DNA of 64,000 bases from Parahaliea mediterranea (GCF_017255185.1 NZ_JAFKCZ010000002.1:1-64000), one strand, 5' to 3'; positions 51,006 to 60,340 are shown, counted from the stretch's first letter. Translations and numbers: made by a program. Notes: a model not told the origin generated them from the letters alone.

Positions 51006-52172
51006 GTGACTAAAGATTTCTTACAGCGTCCCAATGTGCTACTGATTACTCGCAACTTACCACCACTAGTAGGCGGCATGGAACGCATGATGCACGAAGT
51101 GGTTCACGGGCTTGCGGAGTATGCGGACGTATCGGTAATCGGACCCCAAGGCTGTAGCCAATATTTGCCCAAGTCGGTCAACGTGCGGGAAGCTCCGAGT
51201 TCCCTGCTTGGATTTCTTCTAATCTCATCGCTTAAAGCTATCCGGATTTGCAGGGAGCAGAAATTCAGTATCATTATTGGCGGCAGTGGTCTTGTCGGCC
51301 CCAATCTTGTCCTTCTGAAAAAAGTCTTCAGGGTACGTACTGCGGTATTTCTTCATGGGCTCGACGTGATCGCACCTAGCCGTATCTACCAGGGAATATT
51401 CATTCCAAGCATTCGCCGGACCGACCGTATTTTTGCCAATAGCCGGAACACCTGCCGACTCGCTGCCGAACGCGATATCCCACAGAATAAAATGACGGTT
51501 ATTAACCCCGGCTGCCACCCACCCGACCCGGCCGCACATTCTCGCGTGGAAGCCTTCCGTACAAAACACCGCCTGGGAGACAAGCTCTGTCTACTGTTTG
51601 TCGGGCGCATGACCGAGCGAAAAGGGCTTTCCCTATTCATCACCAATGCCCTGCCTGGCATTCTAGAGGAACATCCAGAGGCACTTCTTCTAATAGTCGG
51701 CGATGACGCCAGCGACGCCCTCAACAGTACCGGAGAAAAAGCTAAGGTATTACACAATCTTGACTTACTCACACCGGAACAACGAAGCCGGGTGCAGTTT
51801 CTTGGACAGGTCTGCGACGACGAGCTTAATACCAGCTATGCCACCGCCAGCGTTCATATCTTTCCGGTACTGGACATTCCAGGCGACGTGGAAGGGTTTG
51901 GCATGGTGGCGATTGAAGCTGCCTCTTATGGCACTCCGACCGTGGCGTTTGACGTTGGGGGAGTATCAGATGCAGTAGGCAAGCAAAACGGACAGTTAGT
52001 AGCGGCTGGAGATTACAACGCATTTAAAAGGGCCATAACTGACACCCTGCGAGACCCAGATAAACAGCACTACAACTGCAATGAAAACTCCAGCCACTCT
52101 ACCTGGGCACAGTTCAATAGAGAGCTTCGCAACCAGGTAGAAAGCACTAGAGGAAGAAAAGCTGGGCGCTGA
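51006..52172 (+). CDS. Glycosyltransferase family 4
   Basis: The 388-residue protein is GT-B: an N-terminal domain with LVGGMERMMHEVVHGLAEY, a middle VGRMTERKGLSLFI, and the C-terminal donor site EGFGMVAIEAASYGTPTVAF (E-x7-E motif). It probably transfers a sugar from a nucleotide or lipid donor to a growing glycan at the inner membrane. It starts with GTG at 51006, directly after the methyltransferase stop. Donor and linkage are not predictable. Confidence 0.9.
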   Translation: MTKDFLQRPNVLLITRNLPPLVGGMERMMHEVVHGLAEYADVSVIGPQGCSQYLPKSVNVREAPSSLLGFLLISSLKAIRICREQKFSIIIGGSGLVGPNLVLLKKVFRVRTAVFLHGLDVIAPSRIYQGIFIPSIRRTDRIFANSRNTCRLAAERDIPQNKMTVINPGCHPPDPAAHSRVEAFRTKHRLGDKLCLLFVGRMTERKGLSLFITNALPGILEEHPEALLLIVGDDASDALNSTGEKAKVLHNLDLLTPEQRSRVQFLGQVCDDELNTSYATASVHIFPVLDIPGDVEGFGMVAIEAASYGTPTVAFDVGGVSDAVGKQNGQLVAAGDYNAFKRAITDTLRDPDKQHYNCNENSSHSTWAQFNRELRNQVESTRGRKAGR

Positions 52173-52181
52173 AACCTCGAT

Positions 52182-53345
52182 ATGAAGATAAACCCCCGAA
52201 ACCCCATACACTGGCTGTTACTTGCGCTGCAAGGCGTTTATACACTGATCGGCGTCAGCACTAGAAAACTCCCCCGTCGAAATCATAAGCCACTAGTTAT
52301 ACTCTACGGCCACCAGCTATCCGGAAATTTGCTTGCACTTTACGAAGAATGGAAAAAAAGCCATCAAGAAAGCATGGATATGTTCTTTCTTGCATTAGAT
52401 CCTTCTTATGCACGGGGCCTGGAAAAGAATGAAGTCAACGTTTTACGCTGTTACCGCTTAATCGACATGATCAGATCTACACGTTGCCAGGCGATGATCA
52501 CCGATCATGGACTGCATGCCATGCAACCACTTCTTCGACTAACTAACATACGCTTTATCGACGTATGGCATGGGATTCCGTTTAAAGGCTTTGACCCTAA
52601 GGATTTTAAACTGCAACACCAATATGACGAAGTGTGGGTATCATCACCACTACTGAAAAAAATTTACATAGAAAAATTTGGCTTTCCCCCCAAGAAAGTG
52701 ATTCCACTCGGTTATGCTCGTGCCGACAAACTGTTTCGACGCGATCCGCCAAAGGATGACATTCACACTCTTTTAGGGATCCAGAAAGGCAGACGCATTG
52801 TTCTCTACGCCCCCACTTGGCAGCAAGATGAGAAAGGTAGGACACTGTTCCCTTTTGGGGAGAGCCAGAATTCGTTTAATAGGGCGCTAGCAAACACCTG
52901 CAAAAACCACAATGCCACACTGGTAATTCGGGGCCATCTGAACACTAGTATACAGCCTTACCACATTGAAAATGTGGCTTTTTGCTCAATGAGAGACTAT
53001 GAAGATACCGAAGAACTGTTACTACAGAGCGACGCCCTGATTTGTGATTGGTCATCAATTGCATTTGATTATTTAGCGCTTGAACGCCCAACAGTTTTTC
53101 TTGATATCCCCAACCCATTTCGCAATGGGTTCACGTTAAACAACGAATTTAGAGTAGGCTGCATTGTTAAAAGTACAAAAGAGCTGACTACTGAACTAGG
53201 AAAGCTACTAACTTCACCGAAAAAATTCACCAAAAAATACGGACGAACATACTCCAAAGCTTTGGCTGCAGTTTATGGACAGAACACGTACGGCAATGTA
53301 AGCCAACGACAGATAACACGACTTATTCGGCTATTACAAGACTAA
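52182..53345 (+). CDS. CDP-glycerol glycerophosphotransferase family protein
   Basis: The 387-residue protein has an N-terminal hydrophobic segment (HWLLLALQGVYTLIGV), the TagB/TagF-type motif FIDVWHGIPFKGF, and the donor-site signature LICDWSSIAFDYLALERPTVF. These are landmarks of the Glyphos_transf domain, which transfers glycerol 3-phosphate from CDP-glycerol to a glycan or lipid-linked sugar. It is shorter than TagF and near the size of primases such as TagB. It is the last gene of the plus arm of the island and meets the minus arm after 50 bp. Confidence 0.85.
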   Translation: MKINPRNPIHWLLLALQGVYTLIGVSTRKLPRRNHKPLVILYGHQLSGNLLALYEEWKKSHQESMDMFFLALDPSYARGLEKNEVNVLRCYRLIDMIRSTRCQAMITDHGLHAMQPLLRLTNIRFIDVWHGIPFKGFDPKDFKLQHQYDEVWVSSPLLKKIYIEKFGFPPKKVIPLGYARADKLFRRDPPKDDIHTLLGIQKGRRIVLYAPTWQQDEKGRTLFPFGESQNSFNRALANTCKNHNATLVIRGHLNTSIQPYHIENVAFCSMRDYEDTEELLLQSDALICDWSSIAFDYLALERPTVFLDIPNPFRNGFTLNNEFRVGCIVKSTKELTTELGKLLTSPKKFTKKYGRTYSKALAAVYGQNTYGNVSQRQITRLIRLLQD

Positions 53346-53395
53346 TACTCAATTTGCGAACTTATAGGTTTACAGCTATTGGTAAGCACTAGGGC

Positions 53396-55327
53396 TCAGC
53401 TCAGATGCTCTTGACAGAAGATTTCCACGTTCATAAGCATCCATATGTTCATTGCCGTACGATGATCGTTTTCGATCGCACTGCTTGAAACACATTTCTC
53501 AATTTCTTTACTGTTATATATCCCCCTTCCCTTAGCCTCGTTCGAAAGTAATGTGTCTTTAGCGAATTGCCTGAAATCCCCGCGAAACCAATTATGCAGT
53601 GGCACAGGAAAACCAACTTTACGTCGATACAGAATAGATTCGCTTAGCGATGATTGAAAAACCTTTTTGAGCAAGTACTTTGGAGTATCAAACTTCTCGC
53701 TAATCGTATCCGACAAGAAAGGCTCGCACGCCTCCTTGGACCACCCTTTTCGCCACCGAAGTTTGTAGTGTGCAGGGATATTTAGGGCAAACTCTACAAC
53801 TCTATGGTCAACAAAAGGCACTCTACCTTCCACGCTTGCAGCCATAGTTGCATTATCAAGACGCTGAAGTAGTCCAGGCAAATGATGTTTTAAAAATACA
53901 TAAGATATCTTTTCCTCATATGAAACTTTACCGTCAAGTTCTTTAAAGCAGCTAGCAAACTCTTCCCTAAGAGACGACTCGATTTTCCCTATGTCTAATT
54001 GGGAAGATAAAAATCTCTGCTTATCAGCGAACGAAGTGTAGCTATAACGAGATAAGAAATGATCTACTTCTTCATCAAAAGTGACCCGACCATAGTAAGC
54101 CATTGCTGCTTGCATGAATGTGGTGTGATTCTTCAGACAAGACCACTTATAAGTTGGCGACATACGCTCATAATCAAATGCAGACCGAAATAGCCGGCCG
54201 TAGCCCATAAACAACTCATCTGCCCCTTCCCCGGAAAGCACAACCGATACGTGTTGTTTAAGTTCAGTGGAAAGCTTCCAGATTGGCACCTCGTTGGGGA
54301 CGGACAAAGGCGCTCCCTTAAGACGAATAAGTTCCCGCATACTCGACGCAAAATCATCAGAACTCTGGATAATCTCGCGGTGATTGGTTTGATACTTCTC
54401 AGCCACATCACGAGCAAACTCAAATTCATTAAACCCGGACTCATCATATCCAATGGTAAATGTATTGATATTACTACCGGAAAGTGCGGCCATAGTAGCT
54501 ACGACTCCGCTAGAATCAACGCCACCCGAAAGGTAGGCTCCGACAGCCACATCAGATATCAATCGGTAGCGAACCGAACTCTGTATTAAACGTGCCAAAT
54601 GCTCACGATAGTATCGCTCTCCTTTATCGTCTAATCGCCCCCTAGCAAACGACAAAGGATCCCAATAACACACTTTTTCGACTTTGTTTTTTTTGACAAC
54701 AAGACGATAGCCAGGCTGCAAGCATTTCACCTGACCAAAAAAAGTTCTGTCTCCGATGGGATAACGAAAGGACAAATAGGAAGACAGGGCTTCTTCAGAA
54801 AGGTTTCCAGCGTCACATATTCTACGAAGAGAAGCAGTCGTGGATGAAAAGCTCACCCGAAAACCATCTACATTATAGTACAGCGGCTTAACGCCCAAAC
54901 GATCTCTTACTATGTGAGCCTCACCTAGCTCTCTATCAACATAGCAAAAAGCAAACATTCCTATGCACTTCTGAACAAAATCAACCCCCTCAACTCTTAA
55001 CCCATGCAATAGCACCTCAGTATCGCTCTGTGTAGTAAAACATACACCACGAGCTTCCAAATCACACCTCAGTTCTTTGTGATTATATATTTCGCCATTA
55101 AAAACTATAATGTACCTATCATTACAACACATTGGCTGGTTAGATCGTTGATCTAAATCGATAATACTCAGTCTACGATGCCCTAAAAGACACTCGCTAG
55201 ACTGATAGATTCCCGAGCCATCCGGCCCTCGATGAGCCTGCATCTGAAGTGCCTCATCGAAAACCGCTCTACTCAACAACTGACTTTCTGAGCCAGAAAA
55301 ATCAACAATTCCCTGAATTCCGCACAT
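53396..55327 (-). CDS. asnB: Glutamine-hydrolysing asparagine synthase, AsnB-type
   Basis: The 643-residue protein starts MCGIQGIVDFSGS, with the Ntn catalytic Cys2, and has the GATase segments HRRLSIIDLDQRSNQP and VFNGEIYNHKELR. The synthetase domain has the PP-loop GAYLSGGVDSSGVVATMAAL. AsnB-like enzymes in surface-glycan clusters are believed to amidate sugar acids or amino acids attached to the glycan, rather than make asparagine. Its place between two glycerophosphotransferase genes suggests the same here; that is inference. Confidence 0.9.
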   Translation of the reverse strand: MCGIQGIVDFSGSESQLLSRAVFDEALQMQAHRGPDGSGIYQSSECLLGHRRLSIIDLDQRSNQPMCCNDRYIIVFNGEIYNHKELRCDLEARGVCFTTQSDTEVLLHGLRVEGVDFVQKCIGMFAFCYVDRELGEAHIVRDRLGVKPLYYNVDGFRVSFSSTTASLRRICDAGNLSEEALSSYLSFRYPIGDRTFFGQVKCLQPGYRLVVKKNKVEKVCYWDPLSFARGRLDDKGERYYREHLARLIQSSVRYRLISDVAVGAYLSGGVDSSGVVATMAALSGSNINTFTIGYDESGFNEFEFARDVAEKYQTNHREIIQSSDDFASSMRELIRLKGAPLSVPNEVPIWKLSTELKQHVSVVLSGEGADELFMGYGRLFRSAFDYERMSPTYKWSCLKNHTTFMQAAMAYYGRVTFDEEVDHFLSRYSYTSFADKQRFLSSQLDIGKIESSLREEFASCFKELDGKVSYEEKISYVFLKHHLPGLLQRLDNATMAASVEGRVPFVDHRVVEFALNIPAHYKLRWRKGWSKEACEPFLSDTISEKFDTPKYLLKKVFQSSLSESILYRRKVGFPVPLHNWFRGDFRQFAKDTLLSNEAKGRGIYNSKEIEKCVSSSAIENDHRTAMNIWMLMNVEIFCQEHLS

Positions 55328-55329
55328 TG

Positions 55330-56763
55330 CTAGTGATATGCCACCTTGGGCTTTCTTTCTTGGCTTATTAGATCTCGAGTTGCCCCCACCAGACGCTCGC
55401 TGCTACCGGAATCTAAATACAAATTGTAGCGCTTACAGATGTCCTGTCTTTTCTCTGAGTAGTGGTCATCCTCTACTATCTCAACAATAGATTTCGCGAG
55501 AGATCTCCAATTATACGCGACAGGACCTGGGACGAGTGAAAGATAATCTTCGTAAAATCCCTGGTCAGAATTGGAGTATTTATCAAGATCAAACGGCGCA
55601 AACACGACCGGCCTATCAGTCAACAAATAATCAAAAAGAACGCTACTATAATCGGTTACTAGCACATCAAATCTGTCCAGCTCTTCATATACATCCTCTG
55701 ATCGAAGTATATGTAGGTTCGAATATAGATCTATTTCAGAAAAAGATATCGCCATCTCTTCTAGAGTGAAATGATGTAGCTTGAAGTAAAAATGGACGCC
55801 ATTTCTACTGAATAGGGTGTTTAACTCATCAGGATCAAAGCCATATTCTGAAAAAATCTTTAAACCCTGAAGCCTCCAAGTTGGCATATATACGACATTA
55901 GTCGCAGAAATATGATCGTTGGATTTCAAAGCTGCACGCTGCAACCAGAGATCGTTTTTCGGATATCCTAATATCCAAATATTCTCTACCTCAAGATTAA
56001 ATGAGGCGCTTAAATTATCTGCCACCTTAGGTGAGGCGGCTAACATCTTGTGGCACGAAGTACGATTTTTGTAGAACGGAAAAGCAACGTAGTAGAGCTT
56101 TGCGAGCAGCCTCAATAAATAGCTTTGAATATAAACAGGACGCTGAACACCAACTCGCTTCAACGGAGAGCCATGCCACAACTGGATTTTAATTGTAGAT
56201 GGGCTAGTCACGTAGTCATTGTAGTCCGATTCTGCTCGCCGAAAATTAGACATGAATACGCATGAAGCTCTCATACTCATCCAATAACCACGTAGAGAAT
56301 AAGCCATAACAACCGGCATATCTCGCTCTTGAAGTTTCTCGAAAACAATTCGACTTTTTGTAACCCAACATGCATCAATACCCACATTCCTCTGACAAAT
56401 CCACTCAAACAGATATCGCGAATTTTCAGCATAGGCAACCCCTTGACGACAACCAAACAGCCAAAGACGCTGATTTTTTGGCACAAAATACGACACGCAG
56501 TATAGAGGCAAGTTAAGTAGTGCTACAGGCACACGCAACAAATACAAAGACGTCGCGCCATAGGCGAATATAAACAGAACACATACTAAAAAGCCCAAGA
56601 AGCCACCCCAATAAATCGGGATCTCTACAACATTGGCAACAAGGCAACCACACATTGCACCAACGACAGCAAGCCAAGCATAGTTTGAAGCTAGTAGTTT
56701 TCGCTCCTCTATAGAACTATACGCCGGAAAAAACTTCCTATTGCCAAAGCACTTAACGATCAC
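55330..56763 (-). CDS. CDP-glycerol glycerophosphotransferase with membrane anchor (TagF-like)
   Basis: The 477-residue protein has three N-terminal hydrophobic segments (about 28-95), then a Glyphos_transf domain with IKIQLWHGSPLKRVG and VTDYSSVLFDYLLTDRPVVFA. It is larger than its paralogue at 52182 and could be the polymerase adding repeated glycerol-phosphate units from CDP-glycerol, while the other primes. That division is a guess. Two bases separate it from asnB and four from the cytidylyltransferase, so these are one operon. Confidence 0.88.
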   Translation of the reverse strand: MIVKCFGNRKFFPAYSSIEERKLLASNYAWLAVVGAMCGCLVANVVEIPIYWGGFLGFLVCVLFIFAYGATSLYLLRVPVALLNLPLYCVSYFVPKNQRLWLFGCRQGVAYAENSRYLFEWICQRNVGIDACWVTKSRIVFEKLQERDMPVVMAYSLRGYWMSMRASCVFMSNFRRAESDYNDYVTSPSTIKIQLWHGSPLKRVGVQRPVYIQSYLLRLLAKLYYVAFPFYKNRTSCHKMLAASPKVADNLSASFNLEVENIWILGYPKNDLWLQRAALKSNDHISATNVVYMPTWRLQGLKIFSEYGFDPDELNTLFSRNGVHFYFKLHHFTLEEMAISFSEIDLYSNLHILRSEDVYEELDRFDVLVTDYSSVLFDYLLTDRPVVFAPFDLDKYSNSDQGFYEDYLSLVPGPVAYNWRSLAKSIVEIVEDDHYSEKRQDICKRYNLYLDSGSSERLVGATRDLISQERKPKVAYH

Positions 56764-56767
56764 TTTT

Positions 56768-57199
56768 CTATTCCTTATTATCGCCCCCCCTACGCTCCTC
56801 TAATATTTCATTTATCTTTGTTGAGGACGTGGTTTTTGTGTACGGAAAGTACACAACCCTGACGCCAACTGAGTCAAATTTTCTTTGAATCACTTCCCAC
56901 TTCTCTGTTCTATACCAATCATCCCCGACAAACATAACGTCAAACCTTAGCTTCTCCCAAGCCTCAAATTTATTCATCTGCTCTTGGGCAATAACAACAT
57001 CGACACAATCAATGCTTCGAACGATTTCCATTCTCTCCTCAAAGGGAATTACAGCTTTTTTTTTCTTATAAGCCATCAACAACTCATCATCGGTGACACC
57101 TACAATTAGTCGATCACACATTGCTTTGGCATTTCTGAGAATATTCAGGTGCCCAATATGAAATAGGTCAAAAACCCCTGTTGTGTAGCCAACTATCAT
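56768..57199 (-). CDS. tagD: Glycerol-3-phosphate cytidylyltransferase
   Basis: The 143-residue protein has the nucleotidyltransferase signature GVFDLFHIGHLNILRNAK (HxGH as HIGH), DDWYRTEKWEVIQRKF, and SSTKINEIL at the end, all as in TagD/GCT. It makes CDP-glycerol from CTP and glycerol 3-phosphate, the donor for both glycerophosphotransferases in the island. It lies in the minus arm between the transferase and the ABC exporter genes. Confidence 0.88.
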   Translation of the reverse strand: MIVGYTTGVFDLFHIGHLNILRNAKAMCDRLIVGVTDDELLMAYKKKKAVIPFEERMEIVRSIDCVDVVIAQEQMNKFEAWEKLRFDVMFVGDDWYRTEKWEVIQRKFDSVGVRVVYFPYTKTTSSTKINEILEERRGGDNKE

Positions 57200-57240
57200 T
57201 TCTTTCCTCCGATAAATTCAAGTTCTCGAAAACACTCAAT

Positions 57241-58992
57241 TCAACGCTGATGAGTAATAAGAGGATGCCTTTTACCCTTTCTTTCGTACTGTATATCGAC
57301 TAGCTCATCACATTGCACTAGCGAAGCTTCACGATGACTTATCAACACTATCGTTTTCATTCCATACAGTTCTCTCACAGAGGCCCCCAGACTATCTTCG
57401 GTTTCTCCGTCAAGCGCGCTAGTCGCTTCATCTAACAGCAATATCACTGGATTCCGGTAGAGAGCCCTAGCTATACCTACCCTTTGACACTGCCCTCCCG
57501 ATAGGCGTACACCTCGGTCACCAACCATAGTGTCATAGCCGGCCTCAAGCTCACTCAATACAAATTCATGTAGCTGGGCTGCTCTTGCGGCGCGCTCGAC
57601 GCGTGGCATATTTATATCAGGCAGCGGGACCCCGAATGCGATATTCTCCTTAATGCTTGCATCAGCCAGGTAGATGTGTTGAGGCACATAACCGACGGAA
57701 CGCTGCCAACTTTGAATGTTTTCTGGCCCTAAAGGAGTTCCGTCAATCAACACCTCTCCACTTTGCGGCGTAAGCAATCCAAGTAGAACATCCATCAGAG
57801 TACTTTTTCCTGAGCCACTTTTTCCAACAATCCCTACGCAAGAATTTACAGGTATTGTCAGGTTAAAATTCTCCAGTACGGGCTTATCACTAGCAGTCGG
57901 ATATGCATATCGGACATCGCTAATTTTGATCTCCTTTGAAAGGGCCATTGGGGAATTTGAGGACGTCTCAATTGCAGACGGAAGAGCCAGATCCTCATAT
58001 ATTGCATCCAGCGACGCCATGTTGAATTTTAGTTTCGCGAAACCTCGAAACATAATCTGTGCGGCGGGCAGCATGCGATATGCAGAAAATCCATAGAGAC
58101 CCAAAATAGGCAATACATAAGCTATGTCATCAGATCTTATTAGGAGCACAAGTGCGATAACTATCAGGCCGCCGTATGCTGCGGCCTCAACTAAGTAGAG
58201 TGGCGACTGGTTTAGCGTTTCGTTTGCAGCCGTGTGCCTCGAAAATAGCCTTGACGAAATATCAAACTTTCTCTGATAGGAGGACGTTGACTGCGTGACC
58301 TTAACATCTTTAATACCGCCCAGAACCTCACTACAGGCTTGATATCGTTTGCCATTTGCTTCGCGACGTTCCTTTCCAATCCCCTCCAGCCAGGTACGAA
58401 AAACTCGGTAAATTACGACATAAATCAGCACCACAAACCCAACAATACCGACCGCCATAAGTGGGTCATACAACAGGATCAGAAATCCCATACATACAAC
58501 AATGGCGCCTTGTGCTACTAGCTGCGAAAGCGGCTTTATAAGCTCGAAAACGAGTTGATCTACTTCTGAGAGCACATTCTTCGAGAGCACAGCCGGGTTC
58601 CTATCCAGAAAAAATTCATATGGCTGCTGTAGATATTTAGAAAGTAAACGGGCGCTCAGTATATGTCGTTGCAAGTGAACAAACCGGTTAATCAAATGCT
58701 GTGTGACGATTTTAAATGCTGACGAGCCAACCACCAGTATAATAGAGGCCAACCCAAGTGCCACGACGAAATCCTGATTGCTAGTGAAGTCCAGATAATC
58801 GTACGCCGCCGATAACACGGGGTTCTCTTCTATTACTTCTGGCCTGCCCAATACTGATAAGAAAGGGGTAATTGACAAAACTCCCAGCGTTTCGACACCG
58901 GCCATCACCACTACCAGTAACAGCATCCACAGCACTTTGCGGCGCTCACTTGGTAGAAAAATTCGCCACAATTTGTTTAGGGAATCAATCAT
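57241..58992 (-). CDS. ABC transporter, fused permease and ATPase (glycan exporter type)
   Basis: The 583-residue protein (start 58992, MIDSLNKLWRIFLP) has about six membrane helices and an ATPase domain with Walker A GKSGSGKST, signature LSGGQCQRVGIARAL and Walker B VILLLDEATSALD. Layout and length resemble MsbA/PglK half-transporters that flip lipid-linked oligosaccharides. It probably exports the island's glycan or lipid-linked precursor. It is the first gene of the minus arm, transcribed away from xseB with about 90 bp between. Confidence 0.88.
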   Translation of the reverse strand: MIDSLNKLWRIFLPSERRKVLWMLLLVVVMAGVETLGVLSITPFLSVLGRPEVIEENPVLSAAYDYLDFTSNQDFVVALGLASIILVVGSSAFKIVTQHLINRFVHLQRHILSARLLSKYLQQPYEFFLDRNPAVLSKNVLSEVDQLVFELIKPLSQLVAQGAIVVCMGFLILLYDPLMAVGIVGFVVLIYVVIYRVFRTWLEGIGKERREANGKRYQACSEVLGGIKDVKVTQSTSSYQRKFDISSRLFSRHTAANETLNQSPLYLVEAAAYGGLIVIALVLLIRSDDIAYVLPILGLYGFSAYRMLPAAQIMFRGFAKLKFNMASLDAIYEDLALPSAIETSSNSPMALSKEIKISDVRYAYPTASDKPVLENFNLTIPVNSCVGIVGKSGSGKSTLMDVLLGLLTPQSGEVLIDGTPLGPENIQSWQRSVGYVPQHIYLADASIKENIAFGVPLPDINMPRVERAARAAQLHEFVLSELEAGYDTMVGDRGVRLSGGQCQRVGIARALYRNPVILLLDEATSALDGETEDSLGASVRELYGMKTIVLISHREASLVQCDELVDIQYERKGKRHPLITHQR

Positions 58993-59085
58993 ATCGCAGT
59001 TGATTTGCGGCCAGAGGCCGTCACCTCCTCCAGACCTTCGAATTGTTGTTATAATCACATCACATTTCCGCAAGCCTCGTAAGCC

Positions 59086-59328
59086 ATGCCTGCAAAAAAG
59101 CCCAAATCATCTTTTACCGAGACCATCAGCCTGCTGGATGCCATTGTCACCAGGCTGGAAGACTCTAACACCTCTCTGGAGGAATCCCTCGTTAGTTTCG
59201 AGGAGGGCGTCCAGTTGCTGCGTCAGGCCCAGGGAGACCTTTCCTATGCAGAGCAGAGAGTGCAAACCCTGCTGGATCATCCTAAGCCTGGGAACAACGA
59301 CTCCTCTGAAGACGAGCCAACTGAATGA
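59086..59328 (+). CDS. xseB: Exodeoxyribonuclease VII small subunit
   Basis: The 80-residue protein has the family core SFTETISLLDAIVTRLEDSNTSLEESLVSFEEGVQLLRQAQ, of which SLEESLVSFEEGVQL is typical, and an acidic tail. It binds XseA in a complex that degrades single-stranded DNA. The gene is visibly more AT-rich than the core genome, like the island next to it. ispA overlaps its stop (ATGA). Confidence 0.92.
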   Translation: MPAKKPKSSFTETISLLDAIVTRLEDSNTSLEESLVSFEEGVQLLRQAQGDLSYAEQRVQTLLDHPKPGNNDSSEDEPTE

Positions 59329-60203
59329 GAACGGATTTCCTAGCCCACTTGGAGCGGTGGCGCAAATGGAATGTACAAGCTAGTATGAATGCATACGCGA
59401 GTACGACGTCTACCGCACTAAATAACTGTGTGCACTATGCACTAGCCGGCGGTGGAAAACGCCTCCGCCCCATTCTCGTCGCTGCTAGTTGCAATACGAT
59501 CAGCGGAACAACCAGCCCCAAAGCTCCCGCCACCGCCCTCGAACTCATCCACACCTACTCCCTAATCCACGACGACCTCCCCGCCATGGACGACGATGAC
59601 CTGCGTCGGGGCAAGCCCACCCTGCACAAGGCCTTCGACGAGGCCACCGCTATCCTGGTGGGCGATGGCCTGCAGGCCCGCGCCTTTGAGCTGATCGCCG
59701 ACGCGCCGGATCTGTCCGCTGAGCAGAAGGTGCGCATGATCAAGGTGCTCGCCGAGGCCTCTGGCTTCAACGGCATGGTTGGCGGACAGTATGTCGACAT
59801 CCAGTCGACCGGTAAAGACCTGACGTTGGATGAGCTCAAGGCCATGCACGCGATGAAAACCGGGGCGCTGATCCGGGCTTCGGTGGCGCTGGGGGGCATT
59901 GCCGCCGGGGCGACCGAGGAGCAGCTTGCTGCGCTGGATCGCTATGCCGGGCATATCGGCCTGGCCTTCCAGGTGGTGGACGACATCCTGGATGTGGAGG
60001 GGGATACCGCGACTCTGGGCAAGACCGGGGGCAAGGATGCCGAAGCGGACAAGGCGACTTATGTGAAGTTACTGGGGCTGGACGGCGCCAAGGCGGAGGC
60101 GGCGCGCTTGCTGACCGAGGCGCTGGCGGCGCTGGACGGCTTTGGCGAGTCGGCGGATATGTTGCGGGAGTTGGGGCGGTATATTGTGGAGAGGGAGTAT
60201 TAG
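59325..60203 (+). CDS. ispA: Farnesyl (geranyl) diphosphate synthase
   Basis: The 292-residue protein has the first Asp-rich motif DDLPAMDDDDLRRGKP, the second DDILDVEGDTATLGK, and GGGKRLRPIL. It condenses IPP and DMAPP to FPP. Its first 60-65 codons (to about 59,520) have island-like AT-rich codon use and the rest returns to the GC-rich style, suggesting a recombination joint within the gene. Normally dxs follows; here a repeat and the divergent ribA follow. Confidence 0.95.
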   Translation: MRTDFLAHLERWRKWNVQASMNAYASTTSTALNNCVHYALAGGGKRLRPILVAASCNTISGTTSPKAPATALELIHTYSLIHDDLPAMDDDDLRRGKPTLHKAFDEATAILVGDGLQARAFELIADAPDLSAEQKVRMIKVLAEASGFNGMVGGQYVDIQSTGKDLTLDELKAMHAMKTGALIRASVALGGIAAGATEEQLAALDRYAGHIGLAFQVVDDILDVEGDTATLGKTGGKDAEADKATYVKLLGLDGAKAEAARLLTEALAALDGFGESADMLRELGRYIVEREY

Positions 60204-60340
60204 GTGGTTGAGACTAGGTCTCGCCGTGGCGGGCCACCCGCCGGCCGCCGCCCAGCGCAGCGATAACAAAAGGGGGTGGCGAGGTAGGATGGCCGAATGA
60301 ATGACCCGAAAAGAGGGGCCCGCTGTCGGCCCCCTACAGG
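60204..60340. repeat. Repeat-containing gap between ispA and ribA
   Basis: From 60288 to about 60345 the sequence contains GGCCGAATGAAT and, near its end, GGCCCCCTACAGG. On the minus strand this is a diverged copy of the TGTAGGGCCGAATTCATTCGG unit at dxs (50115). An extra hairpin, GGCGGG-CCA-CCCGCC, lies at 60227-60241 after the ispA stop and could act as terminator. So repeats of one family lie at both outer sides of the dxs-island-ispA segment. Confidence 0.55.
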
